A DNA stretch of 64,000 bases from Novosphingobium meiothermophilum (GCF_003171715.1 NZ_QGHL01000014.1:1-64000); one strand, 5' to 3'; shown: positions 53,686 through 62,637, counted from the stretch's first letter. Notes: generated by a model not told the origin, from the sequence alone. Program-made: numbers and translations.

Positions 53686-53749
53686 CTGATCCCCTTCTTA
53701 CCGGATCAGGTCTGGCGCAACTTCGTGAAGAAGTGCTTAAGTTGCGCCA
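53686..53749 (-). promoter_or_regulatory. Double hairpin in the leader of the PAS-domain gene
   Basis: TGGCGCAACTT (53713-53723) and AAGTTGCGCCA (53739-53749) form a perfect 11-base-pair stem; CTGATCC (53686-53692) and GGATCAG (53703-53709) form a second, 7-base-pair stem. On the minus strand the second hairpin ends next to the AGGAAA ribosome-binding site of the PAS gene. The first may also end the citE-like transcript. Confidence 0.55.
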
Positions 53750-53766
53750 ACAAGGCTTCCGACTGG

Positions 53767-54654
53767 TTAACGCGCGGCGATGGCCGCCGCCCGCGCCAGC
53801 AGGCGCTGCGCCTGCGCAAGATGCAGCAATTCCGCCATTTTGCCGTTGACGCGCAGCGCACCCTTGCCGGCATTGGCGGGGTTGGCAAAGGCTGCAACGA
53901 TTGCCTCCGCTTCGGCTATATCGGCATTACCGGGCGCGAAAACGCGGTTGCACACGGCAATCTGCGCGGGGTGGATCAGCGTCTTGCCATCGAAACCCGA
54001 ATCGCGCGCCTGCACGCATTCGGCTTCGAGCCTGCCTTCATCGTCGATTGCGTTGCATACCCCGTCGAGCACGACGAGACCGTTGGCGCGCGCGGCCAGC
54101 ACTGCCATTGTCAGCACCGGCACGAAAGCGGCGCGGCCCGGCAACTGGGCCATGCCGCTGTCCTTGGCCAGATCGTTGAGGCCAAGCACCATCCCGGCAA
54201 GCCGCGTCGTTGCGGCGCAATCGGCAATCCGTTCCAGCGCCAGCACCGCGCGCGGCGTTTCGATCATGACCCACAAGGCAACGGCGGCATCGAAACCTGC
54301 CGCGTCCATCGCGGCCGAAAGCGCCTGAACATCGGCCGCATCATCAACCTTGGGGGCAAGCACCGCCTCGACCGGGGCAGCGGCAAGGGCAGCAAGATCA
54401 GCGCTGCCCCATGGCGTTGCCAGCCCGTTGATCCGGGCAATCAGGCGCCGGTGCCCGAAACCGCCCGCCTGCGCTTCGGCCACCAGCGCGGCGCGCGCAT
54501 CGGCCTTGGCTTCGGGAGCAACGGCATCTTCGAGATCAAGGCAAACCGCATCGCAATCAAGACTGCGCGCCTTGGCCATGGCCCGCGCGTTGCTGGCGGG
54601 CATGTAGAGCATCGAGCGCAAGGGGCGGTCATCGCGGCAAGCGGCAACAGTCAC
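53767..54654 (-). CDS. HpcH/HpaI aldolase (CitE-like lyase)
   Basis: 295 residues from a GTG that overlaps the DUF2141 stop. RSMLYMPASNARAMAKA, DAVCLDLEDAVAPEAK and KTLIHPAQIAVCNRVFAP are the core motifs of the citrate-lyase beta/malyl-CoA lyase family; the acidic metal ligands and arginine are kept. It may cleave or form a C-C bond in a CoA thioester such as malyl- or methylmalyl-CoA. It is stand-alone, without other citrate lyase subunits. Confidence 0.85.
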   Translation of the reverse strand: MTVAACRDDRPLRSMLYMPASNARAMAKARSLDCDAVCLDLEDAVAPEAKADARAALVAEAQAGGFGHRRLIARINGLATPWGSADLAALAAAPVEAVLAPKVDDAADVQALSAAMDAAGFDAAVALWVMIETPRAVLALERIADCAATTRLAGMVLGLNDLAKDSGMAQLPGRAAFVPVLTMAVLAARANGLVVLDGVCNAIDDEGRLEAECVQARDSGFDGKTLIHPAQIAVCNRVFAPGNADIAEAEAIVAAFANPANAGKGALRVNGKMAELLHLAQAQRLLARAAAIAAR

Positions 54655-55082
54655 AGGTAACGGACCTTCATCTTTATGCGCATCGGCGCGCCGGTCACGT
54701 CGATGGCGGCGGCATCGAACTTGGGCGGAGACATCTTGACCGGCGCATCGCGCGAGAAGCCGAAGCCTTCCTTGGGCAGGAACAGTGCCTTGTCCATCTT
54801 CTTGTTGCCGTTTTCGTCATGCAACAGGACGATGGCATAGCGCCCCGGCATGACATCGCGCAGCACCAGCGGGCCTTCCTCGCCTGCCCTGATCGAGGCG
54901 ATGCGGCGCGCCGGATCCTTGTCGCAGCCTTCGGGAAACAGCCTGGCATTGGCGGTCATGCACAGATAGACCATGCCCTTGTCGTTGCGCAGGCCGGTGA
55001 CGTCCACCGTGATCGTGGTGGGAGCAGGGGCATTGCCCGCCAGCATGGCGATGGCGGCGATCGGGGCAAGGCGGCGGTTCAT
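54651..55082 (-). CDS. DUF2141 family protein, exported
   Basis: 143 residues from the ATG at 55082. A short hydrophobic N-terminus ends near AGNAPA. The DUF2141 signature is present: GMVYLCMTAN, GRYAIVLLHDENGNKKMD and GFGFSRDAPVKMSPPKF. These small periplasmic beta-sandwich proteins have no assigned function. The start overlaps the hydroxylase stop (ATGA) and its stop overlaps the lyase GTG, so three genes are translationally linked. Confidence 0.85.
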   Translation of the reverse strand: MNRRLAPIAAIAMLAGNAPAPTTITVDVTGLRNDKGMVYLCMTANARLFPEGCDKDPARRIASIRAGEEGPLVLRDVMPGRYAIVLLHDENGNKKMDKALFLPKEGFGFSRDAPVKMSPPKFDAAAIDVTGAPMRIKMKVRYL

Positions 55083-55789
55083 GGCTTGGACAGTCCCTTG
55101 TCGGTTCCGCACAACCGGTCCCAGAAGCGGAAATAGAGACCGTAGTTGCAGCGGTATTGTTCGTGATGGCGGTGGTGGTGGCTGGCGGTTATCAGCCACT
55201 GGCCTGCTGCGCCATGAACGAGCCGGCGCGGAAACATTTCCCAGCCCATGTGATTGGTCACGCCCATCACGGTCATGATGAGCAGAACCAGCCCCAGAAC
55301 GGCGATGTGGATGGGGATGAAGAACACGAGCACAGGGATGAGCAGCGAGACAATCGCCGCCTCTGCCGGATGGAAGTTCATCGCCGCCCAAGCCGTGGGC
55401 GGGCGGCTGGCGTGGTGAATGGCGTGAATGTGCCGGAACACGGCTGGCCGGTGCATCCAGCGATGGGTCCAGTAGAACCAGGTATCGTGGATGAACAGAT
55501 AGAGCAGCAGCGACAGGGGCATCCACCACAGCGGCAGCGCCTGCGGATCGGAATAGATGCGGGTCCAGCCGTGCTGTTGCCAGCCCCACGCCACAATGCC
55601 TGCCGGCACGCCATAGATGGCCGCCGTGGCAAGGCTCCAGCCGATTTCCGAACGGATCTGCGCCTCAAGACCGCGATAATGGCCGGGCCGCACGCGCCGG
55701 GTCAGCCATGCGAAAAGGCCGCTTGTGGCAAGATAGCGCACGGCAACGATCACGGTCATTGCAAGGGCCGAGGCAAGAACGCTTTCCAT
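55079..55789 (-). CDS. Fatty acid hydroxylase/sterol desaturase family protein
   Basis: 236 residues with several membrane helices. The di-iron histidine clusters are HDTWFYWTHRWMH, HIHAIHH and HHHRHHEQYRCNYG, with an extra NHMGWE. This family includes carotenoid hydroxylases and lipid hydroxylases; the membrane topology and histidine spacing fit either. It is first in a minus-strand group with DUF2141 and the CitE-like gene, which suggests lipid modification. Substrate unknown. Confidence 0.87.
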   Translation of the reverse strand: MESVLASALAMTVIVAVRYLATSGLFAWLTRRVRPGHYRGLEAQIRSEIGWSLATAAIYGVPAGIVAWGWQQHGWTRIYSDPQALPLWWMPLSLLLYLFIHDTWFYWTHRWMHRPAVFRHIHAIHHASRPPTAWAAMNFHPAEAAIVSLLIPVLVFFIPIHIAVLGLVLLIMTVMGVTNHMGWEMFPRRLVHGAAGQWLITASHHHRHHEQYRCNYGLYFRFWDRLCGTDKGLSKP

Positions 55790-55880
55790 CGCGCGGTGCT
55801 ATGCCAAGGTTTGCGCCGGGATGACAGCCCTGCCTTGGGGCAAGGCTGCCATGCAAAGGGGCCGGTGCGGCGGCGGGTCA

Positions 55881-57380
55881 TCAGCCCGCGCGGCGCACCT
55901 TGTGCTTGTGCGCGCCGACACCGGGGGCGCCGCGCGGGCGGAAGCTGCGCGGCTTGCCGCCGTCACGCTCGCCGCCGTTGGCGGTGGTATCGAGCACGGG
56001 GTTGCGCACCGGGCCGCGATCATGGGTGCGATCTGCATCCCGGCGTTCCTGACGCGGGCTGGTGTCGCGCGGACGGCCATCACGGCCTTGCGCGCGTCCG
56101 CCATGGCTCTGCCGACCGGTTCGGCCATCGCCGCCCCGTCCGCCATTGCCGCGTGCATCGCGTGCATCGCGGCGGGCGTCGCGTTCCTGTTCTTCGGGCT
56201 TGCGGCTGGGCGCTGGCAGGCGTGCCGCTTCGGTCGTGAAGTTTTCGGGCAGCGGCAGGGCGGCAATCTTCACGCGCGTCAGCTTCTCGATGTCCTTGAG
56301 ATAAGGCTTCTCGTCGGGCGCGCAGAAGCTGATGGCCATGCCGTCCGCTCCGGCGCGTGCGGTGCGGCCGATGCGGTGGACATACTGTTCGGGCACGTTG
56401 GGCAGTTCGAAGTTGAAAACGTGGGACACGCCCGAAACGTCGATCCCGCGTGCCGCGATGTCGGTGGCAACGAGCACCGGGCACGAACCCTGCCGGAAGG
56501 CTTCGAGCGCGGCGGTGCGCTGGGCCTGGCTCTTGTTGCCATGGATGGCGCGCGCGTCGATTCCGGCGGCGGAAAGGTGGCGCACCACGCGGTCTGCCCC
56601 GTGCTTGGTGCGGGTGAACACCAGCGCCCGGTCCAGTTCCTTCGATGCCAGCAGGGCGCGGATGCGCAGCGTGAGCAGCGCCTGCTTTTCAGCCTGGTTG
56701 ATGAAGGTCACATACTGTTCGACGCGTTCTGCCGTGGTCGATTGCGGCGCCACTTCGACGCGCACCGGGTTGACGATGAACTGCTTGCCCAGATCCTCGA
56801 TCGTCTTGGGCATAGTGGCCGAGAAGAACAGGCTCTGGCGGGTCTTGGGCAGGAGGTTGGCCACCCGCTTGAGCGCATGGATGAAGCCCAGGTCCATCAT
56901 CTGGTCGGCTTCGTCGAGCACGAAGATCTCGGTGCGCGAAAGGGTCAGCGCGCGCTGGTCGATCAGGTCGAGCAGGCGGCCGGGCGTGGCGACGAGCACA
57001 TCGACGCCGGGCACCAGACGTCGCGCCTGCTTGCCCACGGGCACGCCGCCGAACACGCAATCGACCGTCATGTTGAGGTTCTTTGCATAGCCCTTCATGT
57101 TGTCGGCAATCTGGGCGGCAAGCTCGCGCGTGGGCGAGAGCACGAGCATCCGGCACGAAGCGGGCTTGCGCGGCTTTGGATCGGCCGCGAGCCGGTGCAG
57201 CGAAGGCAGCGAGAACGCAGCGGTCTTGCCCGTGCCGGTCTGTGCGATGCCAAGCAGGTCACGGCCCTCAAGCAGGGCGGGAATGGCCTGGCGCTGGATC
57301 GGCGTCGGGTCGTTGTAGCCCTTCGATTCAAGCGCGCGCAGGATGGGTTCGGCAAGGCCGAGGTCGGAAAAATAGGACAT
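55881..57380 (-). CDS. rhlE: DEAD-box RNA helicase RhlE-like
   Basis: 499 residues. All helicase motifs are present: Q motif PTPIQRQAIP, AQTGTGKT, PTRELAAQ, TPGRLLDL, DEAD, SAT, and HRIGRTARAG. The tail from about 395 is rich in arginine, glycine and aspartate, a low-complexity RNA-binding region. It unwinds structured RNA, probably in ribosome assembly or RNA decay. The RBS is weak; ATGAAA and TTTCAT (57382-57396) form a small palindrome just before the start. Confidence 0.93.
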   Translation of the reverse strand: MSYFSDLGLAEPILRALESKGYNDPTPIQRQAIPALLEGRDLLGIAQTGTGKTAAFSLPSLHRLAADPKPRKPASCRMLVLSPTRELAAQIADNMKGYAKNLNMTVDCVFGGVPVGKQARRLVPGVDVLVATPGRLLDLIDQRALTLSRTEIFVLDEADQMMDLGFIHALKRVANLLPKTRQSLFFSATMPKTIEDLGKQFIVNPVRVEVAPQSTTAERVEQYVTFINQAEKQALLTLRIRALLASKELDRALVFTRTKHGADRVVRHLSAAGIDARAIHGNKSQAQRTAALEAFRQGSCPVLVATDIAARGIDVSGVSHVFNFELPNVPEQYVHRIGRTARAGADGMAISFCAPDEKPYLKDIEKLTRVKIAALPLPENFTTEAARLPAPSRKPEEQERDARRDARDARGNGGRGGDGRTGRQSHGGRAQGRDGRPRDTSPRQERRDADRTHDRGPVRNPVLDTTANGGERDGGKPRSFRPRGAPGVGAHKHKVRRAG

Positions 57381-57713
57381 TATGAAATGCTTTCATGGGC
57401 GCACCGGCAGGGTGCCGGCGCGCATGGGGAGTTCGCTGGGCGCAAGTGCCGCATGGACACGAGCGGGGTCGATCGTGCGACCCGTGCGTGAAAGGGGAAG
57501 CGGGCGGGGCAGGGACCGTTCATCCGGAGCGGAACCAGTGCCATCGCGGCAGGCTCTCACGCCAGCACCCGGATTGCAGCAGATAAGGCCTGCCACCGGT
57601 CCTGTTGCGGTGCACATAAGCAGGGCCTTGGCAAAAGGCAAGGAAATTGCACGAAAAAGGAGGTTGCATAGGCTGCGGGCCGGGGCCAACACCCTTTCGC
57701 AAAGGAGGGCATC
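57381..57713. other. Non-coding gap between rhlE and an M20 peptidase gene
   Basis: 333 bases with no supported gene; the open frames are shadows. It contains the palindrome at 57382-57396 and a GC hairpin CCGGCA/TGCCGG at 57404-57418, both in the rhlE leader. A GGAGG (57661 region) and AAAGGAGGG (57705 region) lie before the peptidase ATG at 57714; only the second is correctly spaced. Confidence 0.5.
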
Positions 57714-59036
57714 ATGCGGATCGTCTTGGGGATTGCCAGTGCTCTGGCGCTGTCGTGCAGTGCGGTTCAGGCCATGGCAAAGGGGCCGGAAAGCGGACCG
57801 GAAGCCCGCATGATCGCCACGATCGATGCCGAGCAGACCCGCACGCTGAAGTTCCTTGAAACGCTGGTCAACCAGAACTCGGGCAGCCGCAATCTGGAAG
57901 GCGTGCGCAAGGTGCGCGATCTGGTGATCCCTGAGTTTGCCGCGCTGGGCTTCGTTCCGCGCTGGATTCCCATGGAACACACCGGCCGCGCAGGCCATCT
58001 GGTGCTGACCCACAAGGGGCGCAAGGGCGCAAAGCGGCTTCTGCTGATCGGTCATCTTGATACCGTGTTCGAACCGGATTCCTCCTTTCAGACCTTCACG
58101 CTCAAAGATGACAAGGCCATCGGTCCCGGCGTGGGCGATGACAAGGGCGGCATTGCGGTGATCCTTGCGGCCGTGCGCGCGATGCAGGCGGCAGGCACGC
58201 TCAAAGGCGCCAACATCGAGGTCTTTCTGACCGGCGATGAGGAAGAGGCCGGATCGCCGACTGACGTGGCCCGCGCCGATCTGGTGGCGGCAGCCAGGGC
58301 CGCGGATGTGGCGCTCGATTTCGAAGGGTTGAGCCGCGTCGATGGCAGGGACATGGGCTCCATCGCGCGGCGCTCCTCGCAAAGCTGGGAACTGACGGTC
58401 GAGGCGCAATCGGGCCATTCCAGCGGCGTGTGGAGCGAGCTGGCTGGTGATGGCGCGATCTATGCCGCCGCAAGGATCATCACTGCCTTCCGCGAGGAAC
58501 TGCCCCAACCCAACCTCACGCTCAATGTCGGCCTGATTGCGGGCGGGGCCGAGGCGGACGTGGCGCAGGACAAGGCCCATGTTTCGGCACAGGGCAAGAC
58601 CAACATCATCGCCGGCAAGGCGGTGGCGCGCGGTGATCTGCGCACGCTTTCGCCAGAACAGAACCGGGCGGCGATGGCGAGGATGGAAGCCATCACGCAG
58701 CGCCCCTATCCCGGCGTGACGGCGGCACGCATCACCTTCAGCGAAGGCTATCCGCCCATGGCCCCGACCGAGGGCAACAAGGCCCTGCTGGCCCGGCTCA
58801 ACGCGGTGAACGCCGCCCTGGGCCTGCCCGCGATGGAGCCGCTCGATCCGATGAAGCGGGGCGCGGGCGACATAAGTTTCGTGGCGCAATACATTGACGG
58901 GCTGGTGGGGCTTGGTCCCTATTCCACCGGCGATCATGCCCCCGGCGAAACAGTGGATGTGCCCAGCCTGTGGACGCAGGCGAAGCGCGCCGCCCTGCTG
59001 ATGACGCGCCTTGCGGCAGAAAGATCAGCGCGCTGA
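57714..59036 (+). CDS. M20 family metallopeptidase, exported (glutamate carboxypeptidase type)
   Basis: 440 residues with a signal peptide ending near SAVQAMA. Metal-site motifs IGHLDTVFE, GPGVGDDKGG and TGDEEEAGS are intact, and the dimerisation domain follows at about 205-320. STGDHAPGE near the end supplies the last histidine. The family includes carboxypeptidase G2, which removes C-terminal glutamate from folates or peptides. It is periplasmic; the substrate is inferred from the family only. Confidence 0.9.
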   Translation: MRIVLGIASALALSCSAVQAMAKGPESGPEARMIATIDAEQTRTLKFLETLVNQNSGSRNLEGVRKVRDLVIPEFAALGFVPRWIPMEHTGRAGHLVLTHKGRKGAKRLLLIGHLDTVFEPDSSFQTFTLKDDKAIGPGVGDDKGGIAVILAAVRAMQAAGTLKGANIEVFLTGDEEEAGSPTDVARADLVAAARAADVALDFEGLSRVDGRDMGSIARRSSQSWELTVEAQSGHSSGVWSELAGDGAIYAAARIITAFREELPQPNLTLNVGLIAGGAEADVAQDKAHVSAQGKTNIIAGKAVARGDLRTLSPEQNRAAMARMEAITQRPYPGVTAARITFSEGYPPMAPTEGNKALLARLNAVNAALGLPAMEPLDPMKRGAGDISFVAQYIDGLVGLGPYSTGDHAPGETVDVPSLWTQAKRAALLMTRLAAERSAR

Positions 59037-59038
59037 CC

Positions 59039-59221
59039 ATGCCCGCACCCGCCAGCCCCTGCACCGGCGTGTGCCGCATTGCGCCGCACGACGGACTGTG
59101 CGCAGGCTGCGCACGCACCATCGGCGAGATCAGCGAATGGCCCGCCGCCAGCGCCGCGCGCAAGCGGGCGATCCTTGCCGCGGTGGCCCGCCGTCAGAGC
59201 GAGAGGATGAGATCCACATAA
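59039..59221 (+). CDS. DUF1289 small cysteine-rich protein
   Basis: 60 residues from the ATG at 59039, two bases after the peptidase stop. The motif PCTGVCRIAPHDGLCAGCAR holds the four cysteines typical of DUF1289, followed by the conserved TIGEISEW. It is probably a small Fe-S or zinc protein of unknown role. The 3' end overlaps the convergent outer-membrane barrel gene by 28 bases. Confidence 0.8.
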   Translation: MPAPASPCTGVCRIAPHDGLCAGCARTIGEISEWPAASAARKRAILAAVARRQSERMRST

Positions 59222-60540
59222 CCATAGCGGGCATTGCCCGTGGCAGGCGCATTGGGCGCATCGCGCAGCACTCCGCGTTTCAGCAGTAGCGCCGCCCCTG
59301 CATCCACCTGCAGCAGCTTCGGCACGATCCAGTGCCGCACGCGCCCCTCGATCTGATGTCCCGCGAGCGGGCCTGTCACGCCTTGCGGATCGCGCACCCC
59401 GGTGGCGCCGAAGGTATCGCGCACGTTTTCAGCCCAGGCCGTGCGCCAGGCGATGAACGCATCGGTGCGCGGCGATGGCGTCACTTCCAGCCGGGCCGAG
59501 GGTGCGATGATGTTGCTGCGGCGGAAAGGGCCGTAAAGGCCGTTTGGCCCGAACTCGAACCGGCGTGCCGAATAAAGCGGGTCGAAGCGGGTGAAGCGTC
59601 CCGGCTTTCCGCCATCACCGCTGGCGGCGTCGAAGGCAGCGACGATGCGCGGGCGCCATGCCGTTGGCAGCGTGCGGCCAGCTTCGGCATGGATGAACCA
59701 TGCCCGCACCTCCAGATCGGCCGTATCGCTGGCAAGCGTTGACCGGCGCGCCTTGCCCAGTTGCAGCGCGGCCTCAAGATCGTGATCCCAGCGCCCTTCG
59801 GCCGGAGCGCGGAAATGGCGCACTCCGAAAGTGCCGATGCGGCGGTTGGCCGTGGCAAGGCGCGGACTGTCCCGCTCGATCAAGCCGAAGGCGAATGGCT
59901 GCAAGGTGCCCCCCAGCACTTCGGGCAAGCTGCCGTGCGCCCCGAAGAAGACAACATCGAAGCTTTCGCGGTCCCACTTCACCCGGTCCGCCAGAATGCC
60001 CTCGCGGTCATCGGGCAGGCGCTGGTGGGGCAGCGCCAGCATGAGATCAAGCCTGCCTGCTCCCGCACCCGTTCCCCCCAGCGCAAGGTGCGCGCCGGTG
60101 AAGGCATTGGTGGTATTGCGGAAACGCTGGCGTGAAACCATGCGGCGATTGCCCAGATCGAGCGTGAACCGGCCCAGCCGGAGCAGGCCGCCATGGGCCA
60201 ATGGCACCTGCACATTGGCCTGGATCAGTTCGAAGGCATTCACTTCGGCGGTGCTGGCGGATGACAGCGGGTTCTGCCCCCATGCCCTTGCATCCCACAT
60301 CTCGGCCGCGAACCGCACCGCCCCCGCGTCATAGGTGAGCGCCAGTTCGCTGCGCAGCGAAAGCATGGTGTCGCTTTGCGGCGCAGGCGCAGGGCGGAAC
60401 TGGCCGTCGATCGTTTCGAAGCGCAGGCGCGCCGATGCGGAAACGCTCAGCGACTCGCCTTGTGCCGCGGCAGGGGCGCTGATGCCCAGCCCCGCAAGAG
60501 TGCCCAGCGCTGACACGATCAGAGCATGACGCCGAACCAT
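59194..60540 (-). CDS. Alginate-export-type outer-membrane beta-barrel
   Basis: 448 residues from the ATG at 60540, chosen because GGGGA precedes it; a TTG twelve bases earlier is in frame. The signal peptide ends near APAAAQG. The beta-strand pattern, LRLGRFTLDLGNRRMV and the long alternating strands fit the AlgE-like porin family, which transports polysaccharides or small hydrophobic compounds. The final residue is leucine rather than the more usual phenylalanine. It is divergent from the GDT1-type gene. Substrate unknown. Confidence 0.83.
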   Translation of the reverse strand: MVRRHALIVSALGTLAGLGISAPAAAQGESLSVSASARLRFETIDGQFRPAPAPQSDTMLSLRSELALTYDAGAVRFAAEMWDARAWGQNPLSSASTAEVNAFELIQANVQVPLAHGGLLRLGRFTLDLGNRRMVSRQRFRNTTNAFTGAHLALGGTGAGAGRLDLMLALPHQRLPDDREGILADRVKWDRESFDVVFFGAHGSLPEVLGGTLQPFAFGLIERDSPRLATANRRIGTFGVRHFRAPAEGRWDHDLEAALQLGKARRSTLASDTADLEVRAWFIHAEAGRTLPTAWRPRIVAAFDAASGDGGKPGRFTRFDPLYSARRFEFGPNGLYGPFRRSNIIAPSARLEVTPSPRTDAFIAWRTAWAENVRDTFGATGVRDPQGVTGPLAGHQIEGRVRHWIVPKLLQVDAGAALLLKRGVLRDAPNAPATGNARYGYVDLILSL

Positions 60541-60631
60541 CTCGATCCCCAATATCTATCAAATCAGTAGAGTTTATGACAGGCTTTGCACCCGATTGCC
60601 AGCCCCTTCGTGCAGGTTTACGGCGCGGGTC

Positions 60632-61207
60632 ATGCTCGAAGCCTTCACAACCTCGACCGCGATCGTCGCCCTCGCTGAAATCGGCGACAAGACGCAGTTG
60701 CTTGCCATCGTGCTGGCCGCGCGTTTCAAACGGCCCTTGCCCATCGTTCTGGGCATTCTGGCGGCCACGCTGGCCAACCATTTCCTCGCCGCGCTGCTGG
60801 GGGCAACGGCTGCGGCGTTTCTCGATGGCATGTGGTTCCGGCTGGCCATTGCCGTGGGTTTCGTGGCCATGGGCCTGTGGACACTGGTGCCCGACAAGCT
60901 GGACGAGGAAGAAGCCCCGCAGACCAGCGGCAGAGGCGCATTCCTTGCCACGCTTGTCGCCTTCTTTCTGGTCGAGATGGGCGACAAGACGCAGATTGCC
61001 ACTATTGCCCTCGGTGCGCGGTTCAACGATGCACTGGCCGTCACGGCGGGCACCACGCTGGGCATGATGCTGGCCAATGTGCCCGCGGTCGTCTTCGGCA
61101 ATGCCCTTATCCGGCGCGTCCCGCTCGATGTCGTGCGCATGGTGGCGGCGGCCCTGCTGGTGGCAACCGGCGCGTGGCTGTTCGTGCAGACGGTTGGCCC
61201 GTGGTGA
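60632..61207 (+). CDS. GDT1/TMEM165 (UPF0016) cation transporter
   Basis: 191 residues with six hydrophobic helices in two repeats, each carrying the family motif: EIGDKTQ at residues 16-22 and EMGDKTQ in the second half. The family moves Mn2+ or Ca2+, usually exporting manganese in bacteria. The cytosolic loop between the halves is short and acidic (DKLDEEEAP). No yybP-type manganese riboswitch is evident upstream. Confidence 0.92.
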   Translation: MLEAFTTSTAIVALAEIGDKTQLLAIVLAARFKRPLPIVLGILAATLANHFLAALLGATAAAFLDGMWFRLAIAVGFVAMGLWTLVPDKLDEEEAPQTSGRGAFLATLVAFFLVEMGDKTQIATIALGARFNDALAVTAGTTLGMMLANVPAVVFGNALIRRVPLDVVRMVAAALLVATGAWLFVQTVGPW

Positions 61208-61254
61208 TAGCCTGATCGCTTTACCTGTTCGATTTTTGTTCTTACTCTGCCGGG

Positions 61255-61743
61255 ATGAGCGAATCGATTCCGGCCAGCCGTGATGTGACTTTGTGCGATG
61301 CCCGCGCCGTGGCGCGGGGAATCTGCCGCCTGTTCGCGCGCAACGATATCTGGTGCCTTGCGGAAATGCCGCTGCGTTCGGGAAGGCGCGCCGATATCAT
61401 GGGGATTGATGCCAGGGGGCAGGTGGTGATCGTCGAGATCAAGGTCAGCCGTGCCGATCTGCTCGGCGATGCCAAGTGGACGGACTATCTTGACCATTGC
61501 GACCGGTTCTACTGGGGCCTTGCCCCGCATCTCGATCGTGCGGCGCTGGAAACGGCGGATTTCCTGCCGGATGCCTGCGGGGTGATCGTGGCCGATGGCT
61601 ATGACGCGGAAATCCTGCGGCCTGCGCCGATCTTGCCGCTGGCCGCCGCGCGCCGCAAGGCCGAGGTCGAACGGCTGGCCCGCACTGCCCTGCGCCGCCA
61701 GCTGGTCAGCCTTGATCCGGCCTGCGCCGTCTGGGGCCAGTAA
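61255..61743 (+). CDS. mmcB: MmcB family DNA-repair protein
   Basis: 162 residues. The nuclease-fold signature RADIMGID ... VVIVEIKVSRADL supplies D47, E61 and K63, the PD-(D/E)XK triad. MmcB was described in Caulobacter as an SOS-linked factor in mutagenic repair together with ImuAB and DnaE2. Those genes are not in the window. It is 47 bases after the GDT1-type gene. Confidence 0.87.
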   Translation: MSESIPASRDVTLCDARAVARGICRLFARNDIWCLAEMPLRSGRRADIMGIDARGQVVIVEIKVSRADLLGDAKWTDYLDHCDRFYWGLAPHLDRAALETADFLPDACGVIVADGYDAEILRPAPILPLAAARRKAEVERLARTALRRQLVSLDPACAVWGQ

Positions 61744-61776
61744 CCTGCGCCCGTCGGCCCCTGGTTATCTTTCCGG

Positions 61777-62199
61777 TCAGGACAGGCGCTTGATGCCCAG
61801 CGGCGGGATCAGCGCCAGAAGCGCCGCGCGCGCGGTGACGAACTCGTGCCAGAGCGCGGTTGCGGCCGCTGCCGGCGATACCCCGCGTGCCGACACTGCG
61901 AGCAGGGCGGCAAGGCCCGGCTCCATGATCGCAGCAAGGTCGTCCACCCCCTGCTGCGCCAGCTCATAGCGCCAGCCGCCCGTATCGCGCATGATCGCGG
62001 GAAAATTGCGCACTTCGGGCTTGCGGGTTTCTGGCTGAAGCCCTGCGAGCGAGCAGACCACGGCCGATGCATCAAGCAAGGCTGCCCATTTCATCGACAT
62101 GGCATTGCCCGCCGCCTGACCGAACGCGATCTGCCGATTGCTGGTGGCAGCGCTGGAACGGCCGGTCGAATCGCTGGTCGGGGCGGAAGGTGTCTGCAT
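61777..62199 (-). CDS. Hypothetical protein
   Basis: 140 residues from the ATG at 62199, with a poor ribosome-binding site; an open frame continues to 62286 but is less plausible. The N-terminal 25 residues are serine- and threonine-rich; the rest is helical with RDTGGWRYELAQQGVDDLAAIMEPGL and WHEFVTARAALLAL. No domain, signal peptide or membrane segment is recognised. It ends in a region convergent with mmcB. Confidence 0.6.
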   Translation of the reverse strand: MQTPSAPTSDSTGRSSAATSNRQIAFGQAAGNAMSMKWAALLDASAVVCSLAGLQPETRKPEVRNFPAIMRDTGGWRYELAQQGVDDLAAIMEPGLAALLAVSARGVSPAAAATALWHEFVTARAALLALIPPLGIKRLS

Positions 62200-62323
62200 G
62201 GCTCGCAGAGCTACGCCTGCGGCTGCTACCAAATTGCTAAACACCTGCGCACAGTCGGTCAAAGCGGCGCAGAAAATCGCTGGCAACCACGCCGCAGCGC
62301 TGCTAGGTGCGCCTCTGGCCCTG

Positions 62324-62400
62324 GCACCCGTAGCTCAGCTGGATAGAGCGTTGCCCTCCGAAGGCAGAGGTCACAGGTTCGAATCCTGTCGGGTGCGCCA
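62324..62400 (+). tRNA. tRNA-Arg (anticodon CCG)
   Basis: A complete 77-base cloverleaf with encoded CCA. Acceptor arms GCACCCG and CGGGTGC pair perfectly, the D arm reads GCTCAGCTGGATAGAGC, the T arm contains GGTTCGAATCC, and the anticodon loop CTCCGAA places CCG at the anticodon, so it reads CGG. The island-like sequence begins directly after its CCA, which makes its 3' end a likely integration site. Confidence 0.97.
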
Positions 62401-62429
62401 GATTCTTCAAGTAAAATCAGGGAGTTGGC

Positions 62430-62517
62430 CGTTTGCGCCGACTCGGAAAAATCGGCTCGGTGCACAGTATGTGCACATAACACGGATTTCCGACCCTCCA
62501 GACCGATGGCGCAAACG
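62430..62517. repeat. Nested inverted repeats upstream of the RepC-like gene
   Basis: CGTTTGCGCC (62430-62439) and GGCGCAAACG (62508-62517) form a perfect 10-base inverted repeat. Between them lies a perfect 17-base palindrome, GTGCACA-GTA-TGTGCAC, at 62460-62476. Such layout is typical of replication-control or operator regions. Confidence 0.7.
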
Positions 62518-62637
62518 AAAAACCGCCGGAAGGGCTGGCACCCTTCACAGCGGTCATTTCGATAGCGTAGAGGCTATTCTTCCCATTTACGCGACCCGCG
62601 AATCGGGTGCAAGGGCAAACCTTGCGGGAGGTGCTTC

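Noticed and set aside
51733-54660. A 975-codon plus-strand frame over the esterase, PAS and CitE-like genes
   Set aside because: Spans three genes that have clear motifs on the other strand, so it is a GC-driven shadow.
62259-62483. Minus-strand open frame over the tRNA-Arg with [20 protein letters not shown]-like sequence
   Set aside because: This is the familiar false protein produced by translating the antisense strand of a tRNA; the tRNA cloverleaf is perfect and explains the bases.
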